From: Miniphocaeibacter massiliensis
GTDB taxonomy: Bacteria > Bacillota > Clostridia > Tissierellales > Peptoniphilaceae
Direction: 5' to 3'
NCBI RefSeq assembly: GCF_900232905.1
Contig: NZ_OCTQ01000002.1
Span: 1-64,000, forward strand
Length of the DNA stretch: 64,000 nucleotides
A program made the position numbers and the translations under genes. Under the pieces are notes generated by a model. That model was not told the origin of the DNA. It searched no databases and was given only the letters and a program-made list of their open reading frames with translations. This document shows positions 57,149 through 64,000 of the stretch, piece by piece (positions within the stretch are counted from its first letter, which is position 1; the number at the start of each line of letters is the position of its first letter).

Positions 57149-57592
57149 TTAACTATTATTTTCTTTATTTCTAAAAACAAAATATTTGCTAAAAAAATAA
57201 TTTACTATAACTACTACTATGCCTATTATTAACTTTGCAAATAAACCTTCTACTCCAAAAATAACTTGATTTAGTCCCAAAGCCATTAAAATTGGTAGAC
57301 CAGCAATCTCAAATACACCTGTTATTAATCGACCACCTACAAATAAACTTAGTTCTTTAATAACTAAATTAAATTTTAATTCTCTACTATTAAAAACATA
57401 TATTTTATTGGTTATATATGCAAACAACACAGCTGATATCCATGCTATTATATTAGCAATATTTATATTCATTCTTAAGTATTTTACTAAAATACTATAC
57501 ACTAGTAAATTGACTATTGTAGTAAAAATACCCATTATAATATATATTATTATATTTTTATATTCCTTAAGCTTATCTATTATAATAATCAC
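57149..57592 (-). CDS. gtrA: GtrA family flippase
   Basis: A 147-residue protein with four membrane helices and the GtrA signature (AWISAVLFAYITNKIYVFNS, YFFSKYFVFRNK). GtrA/GtcA proteins flip polyprenyl-phosphate-linked sugars to the outer membrane face. It starts at GTG, with GAGGG unusually close (3-4 bases), and overlaps the GtrII gene by 20 bases. Works with the GT2 enzyme two genes upstream. Confidence 0.9.
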   Translation of the reverse strand: MIIIIDKLKEYKNIIIYIIMGIFTTIVNLLVYSILVKYLRMNINIANIIAWISAVLFAYITNKIYVFNSRELKFNLVIKELSLFVGGRLITGVFEIAGLPILMALGLNQVIFGVEGLFAKLIIGIVVVIVNYFFSKYFVFRNKENNS

Positions 57593-59144
57593 TAACCCTC
57601 ACTACTAATACACCATCTATTTTTTTTATGCATCCTTCTTCTGGAAAGGAAGGCATATCTATAAATTCTTGACATCCTCTAAGATATTTTTCCTTTGTTG
57701 CTCCTGGATACTTCAAATTTACACCTAATATATTTCTTATATACTCACTATAATGTTCACTAGAGTAAAAGAAATTGTAATCTCCTATCATGAATAAACC
57801 TGTGAATCCATCTAATTCCATATATTCTTTTTTCTTAGTCGGACTATGCACTTTATCTACCCTGTTACCTATTATTATTGCTTCATCTTCTTCATAATTA
57901 AAATCTTCTACATCGTCTATCTTACTAACTATCCTGCTAGTAAATGAATACATATTCTTATTTTTTATATCAATAGCAGTATAACATTTGTTTGCAAAAA
58001 TCCCCCAAGAAATTGATACTATGAAAATTGCTATAATGAAAATATTATTCATAATTGTTGATTTTCCATATATATTATTTTTCATTCCAAACTCTAGCAT
58101 TATTATAGCTATATAATATGCACATACAAAACTTATCAACATTATATGATGTATTTCACCTTTACCTAATACATATATAAAACTAAGAACTATAGGAGAT
58201 ATGAGCAATATCACTAATAATAAAATCTTACTATTCTTTGACAATATTTTTCTGTTAAAAAATATTTTTAATGCAATAAATATAACTGAGATTAACAAAA
58301 ATAAATTCATTACTAATGATAATATCCCTAAGTATTTTTTAGTATATATACTAAAAAATTTGAAAAATTCTATTGCTCCTATTTTCAGCAAGTAAGGTAC
58401 CTTTAATATATCAATATTACCTAGAGTATTTATATTTTTATAATCTGTTAACTGTATATTTAAAACAGAAACTATTACTTTATTTATTACTATATATCCT
58501 ACTAGTGCAGCCAAAGTTATTAAGGCATACTTTAAAGTTTTTACTATAACTTCTTTTAAACTTTTGTTATTTAGTACATGTCTTAATATTTTTACAAAAT
58601 ATAAAGATACTGCAAAAAATATATTAATTTGATAACTTCCTGTCGCCAATATTAACAATATAACACCTAAAATCCAACCATATTTAAACCTATCTGTTAT
58701 AAATACTGCAAAAACTGTAATCAAATTTGCTACTAAATAAGCATCTGAAACAAAAATAAATAAATTTATTGCTGTTATACTAGGAAAAGATGCTGTTATC
58801 AATGATATTAAAACTACATTTAGGATATTATCTATTTCATAAATATTTATTATCAAACATGTAATAAGACTAAGGCATACTAATACTACCATTCCATTTA
58901 CCCAAGGTACTGTGTAATTAGAGAATAGCTTCCCTAAAACACCTAAAAACCATCTTCCTGAAGTAAAAGTATCTTCCAAATTATAAAAATTTCTTATTGT
59001 GTCATGATTTAAAAAAATATTTGTATACATATAAATATGCACAAATAAGCCAATAATAAAAGTAGTAATAAAGCTAACTTTATACTTCCTGTTTATATTC
59101 TTAAAAATTGACGCTACTTTAAAGTTTATTAAACTTTTTTCCAT
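57573..59144 (-). CDS. GtrII-type membrane glucosyltransferase
   Basis: A 523-residue protein of the GtrII family (PF14264 type) with about ten to twelve membrane helices (FITTFIIGLFVHIYMYTNIF at the N-terminus, the conserved LNHDTI and GRWFLG motifs) and a soluble C-terminal domain (about 400-523). It would transfer a sugar from polyprenyl phosphate to an extracellular acceptor. It lies between the GT2 and gtrA genes. A degraded second copy is at 54757-55715. Acceptor unknown; teichoic acid, lipid or glycan are candidates. Confidence 0.87.
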   Translation of the reverse strand: MEKSLINFKVASIFKNINRKYKVSFITTFIIGLFVHIYMYTNIFLNHDTIRNFYNLEDTFTSGRWFLGVLGKLFSNYTVPWVNGMVVLVCLSLITCLIINIYEIDNILNVVLISLITASFPSITAINLFIFVSDAYLVANLITVFAVFITDRFKYGWILGVILLILATGSYQINIFFAVSLYFVKILRHVLNNKSLKEVIVKTLKYALITLAALVGYIVINKVIVSVLNIQLTDYKNINTLGNIDILKVPYLLKIGAIEFFKFFSIYTKKYLGILSLVMNLFLLISVIFIALKIFFNRKILSKNSKILLLVILLISPIVLSFIYVLGKGEIHHIMLISFVCAYYIAIIMLEFGMKNNIYGKSTIMNNIFIIAIFIVSISWGIFANKCYTAIDIKNKNMYSFTSRIVSKIDDVEDFNYEEDEAIIIGNRVDKVHSPTKKKEYMELDGFTGLFMIGDYNFFYSSEHYSEYIRNILGVNLKYPGATKEKYLRGCQEFIDMPSFPEEGCIKKIDGVLVVRVSDYYNR

Positions 59145-59161
59145 TTATATTTAAAACCTTT

Positions 59162-60085
59162 CTAAATATTTATAAATTTTTCTACTATATATCTATTTCT
59201 ATCTTTAACTTCATCATATATTGCACCTATATATGTTCCTATTATCCCTAAGCTTAACATAACTATTGATCCTATTATTAATTGAAGAAGTATTATTGTA
59301 GTAAATCCTCCTAAAGCTTGATGTGTAAAATAATTATATAGTGAATGAATTCCAAATATGATTGTAAAAACAAAAAATATTGTACCCAAGAAAGTAACAA
59401 TATGTAAAGGTGCTGTTGTAAATGAAACTATGTTAGTTATTGCATATTTTATCAAACTCATTGTTGACCATTTACTTTCCCCATGTGCTCTCTCTTGAAC
59501 TTCATATCCTATCGTTACAGTTTTAAAGCCTACCCAAGCTGACATAGCCCTAAAAAACATATTTTTTTCTGGTAACTCAATTATTGCATCTACTGCTTTT
59601 CTATCCAATAACTTGAAATCTGATGTTTTTTCCATATCTATTTTAGTTGCAGAACTCATCAATTTGTAAAATAATTTAGAAAAATTTTTATATAGCTTAT
59701 TTTCCTTACCCCTATCTAGTTTAATTCCCTCTATTACATCATATCCATCTTCCCAAAGTCTATACATCTCTACAAGTGTTTCTGGAGGATGTTGTAAATC
59801 ACTATCAATAACAGAACAACAATTCCCTTTAGATTCCTTAAGTCCTGCAAAAACCGCTGCTTCTTTTCCAAAATTTCTTGAAAATTTTATTCCCTTTATA
59901 TTAACATTATCTTTAGAAATTTTTTCAATATTTTCCCAAGTTTTATCTTTTGAACCATCATCGACAAATATTATCTCATAATTTATACCATTTAACATCA
60001 TTATTTCGTTTATTTTTTTATGTATTAATTCAACATTACTCTCTTCATTAAATGCCGGAATAATTATAGACATTATCTTTTCCAT
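59162..60085 (-). CDS. Polyprenyl-phosphate glycosyltransferase, GT2 (GtrB/CsbB-like)
   Basis: A 307-residue GT2 enzyme. N-terminal catalytic domain with IIPAFNEE, VDDGSKDKT and the metal-binding DSDLQHPPE; two C-terminal membrane helices (about 228-252 and 262-285). It charges undecaprenyl phosphate with a sugar (Glc or GlcNAc) on the inner membrane face. It heads the gtr operon and is divergent from yfhO, matching the CsbB/GtcA/YfhO three-part teichoic-acid glycosylation system of Bacillota. Confidence 0.92.
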   Translation of the reverse strand: MEKIMSIIIPAFNEESNVELIHKKINEIMMLNGINYEIIFVDDGSKDKTWENIEKISKDNVNIKGIKFSRNFGKEAAVFAGLKESKGNCCSVIDSDLQHPPETLVEMYRLWEDGYDVIEGIKLDRGKENKLYKNFSKLFYKLMSSATKIDMEKTSDFKLLDRKAVDAIIELPEKNMFFRAMSAWVGFKTVTIGYEVQERAHGESKWSTMSLIKYAITNIVSFTTAPLHIVTFLGTIFFVFTIIFGIHSLYNYFTHQALGGFTTIILLQLIIGSIVMLSLGIIGTYIGAIYDEVKDRNRYIVEKFINI

Positions 60086-60186
60086 CTTAATTCACCGCCC
60101 TTATTTTTAATCATATACATTTATTATAGAATAATATCAAAAATAATACAAAATAATATTATACTACAGATATATATAATGTATAC

Positions 60187-60215
60187 TTGTTAGTAACTTT
60201 CTTTTGTATTATAAT
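60187..60215 (+). promoter_or_regulatory. yfhO promoter
   Basis: -35 TTGTTA (60187-60192), 17-bp spacer, -10 TATAAT (60210-60215), about 43 bases before the yfhO ATG. Confidence 0.7.
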
Positions 60216-60257
60216 TGTTTAGATGTTCAAAACCACTTAATTTTATGGAGGATTATT

Positions 60258-62864
60258 ATGGAAAAATTAAAAAATTTTTTCAAAAGTAAATATATATATA
60301 TATTATCTTTTATTTTACCACTTGCTATTTTAGCATTTATTTTTTCAAGAAAAGGAGTATTTCCTTTTGGAGATAACCAAATTATCATTCAGGATGGAGT
60401 TCATCAATATTTCCCCTTTTTAAAAGAATTACATAGAAAACTTTTATCTGGAGATAATATATTATTTTCTTGGAATTTAGGTTCTGGTTTTCCTTACTAT
60501 AATATATTTGCATATTATACAGCAAGTCCCCTAAACTTACTCTTATATTTTATACCTGAAGATTTTACAATACATTTTTATTATATTATAACTTTGGTTA
60601 AAATTTCATTGGCTTCATTGACCATGTCTTTTTATTTAAAAAAATCAAACGAAAAAATTAAAAATCCATTGTCAATTGTAATTTTTGCTCTATGTTATTC
60701 TTTAAGTGCTTTTATAGCTGGCTATTATTGGAACATAATGTGGTTAGATGCTTTTTATATGCTTCCTTTAATAATACTTGGTGTTGATAATTTAATTAGA
60801 CATAAAAAATTCAACTTATATATTTTGTCTTTAGCTTATGCTATTATATCTAATTATTACATGGGAATGATACTATGTATGTTTATAGTAGTGTACTTTA
60901 TTGCAAAAAACATTATCTACAGTACTGATGTAAAAACTTTTTTAAAAAATACATTGCACATATTTGTATGCTCATTAGTAGCCTGTCTAATTGCTAGTAT
61001 AATACTTATACCACTATCGTCAAGCATGAATGTAAAAAAATATTATGACTATGGTTTTGATGTAATATTACAAAAATTAACAGTTGATTTTAAATTAGTT
61101 TTAAGCAGACTATTGTTCTACAATAGTCCAAGTATAGTTATAGAAAACTACCCAAATATATATCTTGGATTATTAAATATACCATTACTAATATTTTATT
61201 TTATATCTAAAAAAACACCATTAAAAACTAGACTAGTGAATTTAGCATTTATATCTTTTCTACTGCTTAGCTTTTCAACTGGTATTTTAAATTATATTTG
61301 GAATGGTTTTAGAGTTCCTAATGGAATTCCTTTTAGATTTGCATTTGTTTTTATTTTTAGTTTAATTGTACTATCATTTAAGGGTTATCAAATATTTATT
61401 GAAAATATTAATATTAAAAATATACTTACTTTATCAATTGGTTTCGCTTTAAGTGTATTTTTAGTATTATATAGCAATAATTTCACTTATAATTTGATTG
61501 TTAAATATAATTTAATATTGCTTTTTATTTATTTTATTTTATTATTTGCCTATAAATATGAGCTGTCAAAATACTTGGTGTATGGACTTGTCATGGTTGA
61601 ACTTACTTTGAATTTTAACAATTATGTTAATCAAATAGGAGTAACAAACTATACAGAATACACAAAAAATCATTCTGATTTTAAAGAATTACAAAAAAAT
61701 ATTGTTCAAGATAGTTTCTTTAGAGAGGATTTTGCACATTGGAATACAGATGATGATTCTGCACTACTTGGATATAAAGGAATTTCTCTTTTTTCTTCCG
61801 ATATGAATAGAAATTGGATTATGTTTGGTGAATATATAGGTTTCTCCTCACATTTACGAAATAACAAGTCAATTTATGCTGACAATACTCCAATACTTAA
61901 TTCACTTTTTAATTTGAAATATATCTATTCACAAGATAAAGATGATAAAAAAGACACTTTTAAACATATTATTGATAAAACTGACAACTTGTCTCTATAT
62001 GAAAATTCCTACCCAATATCTATTGGATATAAAGTAAAAGACTACCTTCCTCTAGATAAATTAAAAAATAAGTCAGTTTTTGAAAACCAAAATAAATTTT
62101 TATCTCTTACTACCGGTAAAGATAACGAATATTTATCAATCCTTCCTTCATTTGAAGAAAATTTTGAAAATATTGAAATTGAAAAAGATAATCTTATTTA
62201 TAAGTATAAGTTACAAGATGTGAATAAAGAAGGTAATTTTGAATTTAAATATAAGGTTCCAAAAGATGGAAAAGTATTTATATATGGATTAACTCCTACA
62301 GTTCCTCTACCTGACAGATATACTTATGAGCGAAATGTATCTGTTCGTACTAGTGATTCATCTACAACCTATAATTTTATACGTAGTTCTATCTACGATT
62401 TAGGAAATTATAAAGCTGGCGAAATTATAACTGTATCTGCTCCTCTGCAAAAAAATATTGCTAAAGATTATTTCAATATTCAACTTGCTACTATGAATGA
62501 ACCTATGATTAAATCTGCTCTAGAATCATTAGATAATAACAAGTTAAATGTTACTAGTTATACAAGTAACTCTTTATCAGGAACTATTGAAGCTAAAAAG
62601 GATGAAATACTATTTGCATCTATTGTTGACTACAATGGATGGGAAGTATATATAAATGGAGAGAAAAAAGAAAAAGAATTATTGTATGATACTTTTGTTG
62701 GAGTTAGATTAGAAGATGGAACTAATAATATACAATTCAAATATATTCCTAAAAACTTCTATTTAGGAATAGCTATGTCCCTCTTTGGAATTTCTGCATT
62801 GGTTTTTAAAAATAAAAATAATATTAAAAATTTAATTCATAAAAACAAAAAGATTGAATCTTAA
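60258..62864 (+). CDS. yfhO: YfhO family membrane glycosyltransferase
   Basis: An 868-residue protein with about 12-13 membrane helices (first at 14-30, last at 836-853) and a large extracellular domain (about 450-830). The first outer loop carries the YfhO signature DGVHQYFPFLKELHRKLLSG and SWNLGSGFPYY. YfhO-type GT-C enzymes transfer sugar from undecaprenyl phosphate to lipoteichoic acid outside the cell. The start at 60258 has GGAGG 6-7 bases upstream; the frame opens earlier at 60204, inside the promoter. It is divergent from the GT2-GtrII-GtrA operon. Confidence 0.92.
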   Translation: MEKLKNFFKSKYIYILSFILPLAILAFIFSRKGVFPFGDNQIIIQDGVHQYFPFLKELHRKLLSGDNILFSWNLGSGFPYYNIFAYYTASPLNLLLYFIPEDFTIHFYYIITLVKISLASLTMSFYLKKSNEKIKNPLSIVIFALCYSLSAFIAGYYWNIMWLDAFYMLPLIILGVDNLIRHKKFNLYILSLAYAIISNYYMGMILCMFIVVYFIAKNIIYSTDVKTFLKNTLHIFVCSLVACLIASIILIPLSSSMNVKKYYDYGFDVILQKLTVDFKLVLSRLLFYNSPSIVIENYPNIYLGLLNIPLLIFYFISKKTPLKTRLVNLAFISFLLLSFSTGILNYIWNGFRVPNGIPFRFAFVFIFSLIVLSFKGYQIFIENINIKNILTLSIGFALSVFLVLYSNNFTYNLIVKYNLILLFIYFILLFAYKYELSKYLVYGLVMVELTLNFNNYVNQIGVTNYTEYTKNHSDFKELQKNIVQDSFFREDFAHWNTDDDSALLGYKGISLFSSDMNRNWIMFGEYIGFSSHLRNNKSIYADNTPILNSLFNLKYIYSQDKDDKKDTFKHIIDKTDNLSLYENSYPISIGYKVKDYLPLDKLKNKSVFENQNKFLSLTTGKDNEYLSILPSFEENFENIEIEKDNLIYKYKLQDVNKEGNFEFKYKVPKDGKVFIYGLTPTVPLPDRYTYERNVSVRTSDSSTTYNFIRSSIYDLGNYKAGEIITVSAPLQKNIAKDYFNIQLATMNEPMIKSALESLDNNKLNVTSYTSNSLSGTIEAKKDEILFASIVDYNGWEVYINGEKKEKELLYDTFVGVRLEDGTNNIQFKYIPKNFYLGIAMSLFGISALVFKNKNNIKNLIHKNKKIES

Positions 62865-62878
62865 GATTCAATCTTTTT
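62847..62878. terminator. Bidirectional terminator between yfhO and clpC
   Basis: A perfect 32-bp palindrome (AAAAAGATTGAATCTT and its complement) includes the yfhO stop codon and has T-runs on both sides. Confidence 0.93.
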
Positions 62879-62887
62879 GTTTTTAAT

Positions 62888-64000
62888 CTATACTTCTAAT
62901 TTTTCTGTCTCTTTCTTTTTAAAAGTAACTTTACTTCCTCTTGTTGAAATTGAAATATTATCATCTCTTTCAACTTCTCCAGACAGTATAGCTTCTGCTA
63001 ATTTATCTTCTATCTTACTTCTTATAATTCTTTCTAAAGGTCTTGCTCCATAAGTCTTATCAAAACCTTCACTACTTACAAAATTAACTAATTTATTATC
63101 ATAGGTTACTTTAATATCAAGTTTCTTTAATCTATCCACCATTTCATCTAACATTATTTTAGCGACCTTTTTAATATCTTTTTCTGTTAAGTTGCTAAAT
63201 ACTACGATGTCATCTACTCTGTTTAAAAATTCAGGTCTAAATGTTCTTTTTAATTCTTCTAATATTATTTCTTTATTTCTTTCATATTCTTCTTTTTCAA
63301 TATCTTGCCCTGATGAAAACCCCAAATTATTTTTCTTTTCAAGACTATGTGCTCCAACATTTGATGTCATTATTAAAATTGTATTTTTAAAATTTACTAC
63401 TTTCCCTTTTGAATCTGTAAGTCTTCCATCATCTAGCACTTGTAATAAAGCATTGAATACATCTGGATGAGCTTTTTCTATTTCGTCAAACAAAATAACT
63501 GAATAAGGCTTTCTTCTAACAGCTTCTGTTAATTGTCCACCCTCATCGTATCCTACATATCCTGGAGGTGAGCCTATTAACCTTGAAACTGAATGTTTTT
63601 CCATATATTCACTCATGTCTATCCTTATCATTGAATCTTCATCGCCAAATAGCTCTTTTGCCAGTGACTTAGCTAAATATGTCTTACCTACTCCTGTAGG
63701 TCCCACAAATATAAATGAACCTATTGGCTTATTTGGATCTTTCAGTCCAACTCTTGCTCTTTTAATAGCATGTGAAATAGAATCAACAGCTTGATCTTGA
63801 CCAATTACATGTTTCTTTAAATTTTCGTTTAAATACAAGTATTTCTCTGTTTCTTCCTTAGTCATTGAAGTTACTGGTACATTTGACCATTCAGACACAA
63901 TTTTTGCTATATCTTCATAATTGACTATCATTTCATGGGTTCTTTTTTTCATTTTCCATGACTCTTGAACATTTGCTAATTCTTCTTTTACTTCTTTTAT
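62888..64000 (-). CDS. clpC: ATP-dependent Clp protease ATP-binding subunit ClpC, 3' part
   Basis: The C-terminal ~370 residues of a ClpC-type Hsp100 unfoldase; the frame stays open to the window edge (IKEVKEELANVQESWK before the first Met), so the N-terminus is missing. The D2 AAA module is complete: Walker A GPTGVGKT, pore loop GYVGYDEGG, Walker B VILFDEIEKAHPD, sensor 1 ILIMTSN and arginine-finger region EFLNRVDD, then the D2-small domain. It feeds substrates to ClpP. The D1 module and any UVR linker lie outside. Confidence 0.95.
   Translation of the reverse strand: MKEVKEELANVQESWKMKKRTHEMIVNYEDIAKIVSEWSNVPVTSMTKEETEKYLYLNENLKKHVIGQDQAVDSISHAIKRARVGLKDPNKPIGSFIFVGPTGVGKTYLAKSLAKELFGDEDSMIRIDMSEYMEKHSVSRLIGSPPGYVGYDEGGQLTEAVRRKPYSVILFDEIEKAHPDVFNALLQVLDDGRLTDSKGKVVNFKNTILIMTSNVGAHSLEKKNNLGFSSGQDIEKEEYERNKEIILEELKRTFRPEFLNRVDDIVVFSNLTEKDIKKVAKIMLDEMVDRLKKLDIKVTYDNKLVNFVSSEGFDKTYGARPLERIIRSKIEDKLAEAILSGEVERDDNISISTRGSKVTFKKKETEKLEV

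Noticed and set aside
60204-60257. Eighteen extra N-terminal codons of yfhO
   Set aside because: They overlap the -10 box, have no ribosome site, and the ATG at 60258 has a good GGAGG and gives a normal N-terminus.

Overview
The window is very AT-rich chromosomal DNA from a low-GC Gram-positive bacterium (Bacillota), most likely an anaerobe of the Clostridia/Tissierellia group. The evidence is the conserved block rqcP-divIC-S1-tilS-hpt-ftsH-coaX-dusB-greA-lysS, a T-box leader, a Cheo-type LexA box, strong AGGAGG ribosome binding sites, a fused selenium-dependent xanthine dehydrogenase-type enzyme, and a YfhO/GtrA/GT2 glycosylation set. The genus cannot be fixed from the sequence. Nearly all genes lie on the minus strand; the plus strand carries only pepA, a 5'-nucleotidase, a PadR operon, a broken surface-protein gene and yfhO.

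Layout. 1-60: 5' end of a 16S rRNA gene (minus) with its promoter. 0.3-2.1 kb: ThrE-type exporter pair and an FMN-binding lipoprotein. 2.1-3.6 kb: leucyl aminopeptidase. 3.6-6.2 kb: molybdenum hydroxylase. 6.5-13.8 kb: seven-gene glycan operon holding what looks like the full WbpA/B/E/D route to a UDP-2,3-diacetamido-glucuronic acid, plus an initiating sugar-phosphate transferase, one GT4 and a second DegT aminotransferase. 13.9-23.8 kb: housekeeping block without the sporulation genes yabP, yabQ and spoIIE that Bacillus carries here. 23.8-26.4 kb: HAD-GNAT fusion, TDT transporter, C_GCAxxG_C_C protein. 26.5-28.5 kb: membrane-anchored 5'-nucleotidase. 28.5-35.2 kb: dnaE-pfkA-pyk-rpiB. 35.2-37.0 kb: padR-HAAS-DUF4097 operon under a perfect palindromic operator. 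37.1-42.4 kb: uvrB-uvrA-DJ-1 under a LexA box. 42.5-45.2 kb: DUF1002 protein, a small unknown and a DUF1576 membrane protein with an internal duplication. 45.6-50.5 kb: branched-chain amino acid operon (ACT, ilvC, ilvD, ilvB) behind a T-box. 50.7-55.7 kb: a zone of gene decay with a frameshifted MucBP adhesin, a CWB2 remnant and a GtrII remnant. 55.7-62.9 kb: radA, then gtrA, gtrII and a polyprenyl-phosphate GT2 facing a divergent yfhO. 62.9-64.0 kb: 3' part of clpC.

Several genes concern the cell envelope. The Wbp locus makes an unusual acidic sugar and starts a lipid-linked glycan. The GT2/GtrA pair would make and flip a polyprenyl-phosphate sugar usable by both YfhO and the GtrII-type enzyme. 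The MucBP, CWB2 and second GtrII genes are broken or possibly phase-variable. Metabolic regulation is readable at several points: T-box (ilv), LexA box (uvrBA), PadR palindrome, and an early hairpin with a U-run in the greA leader.
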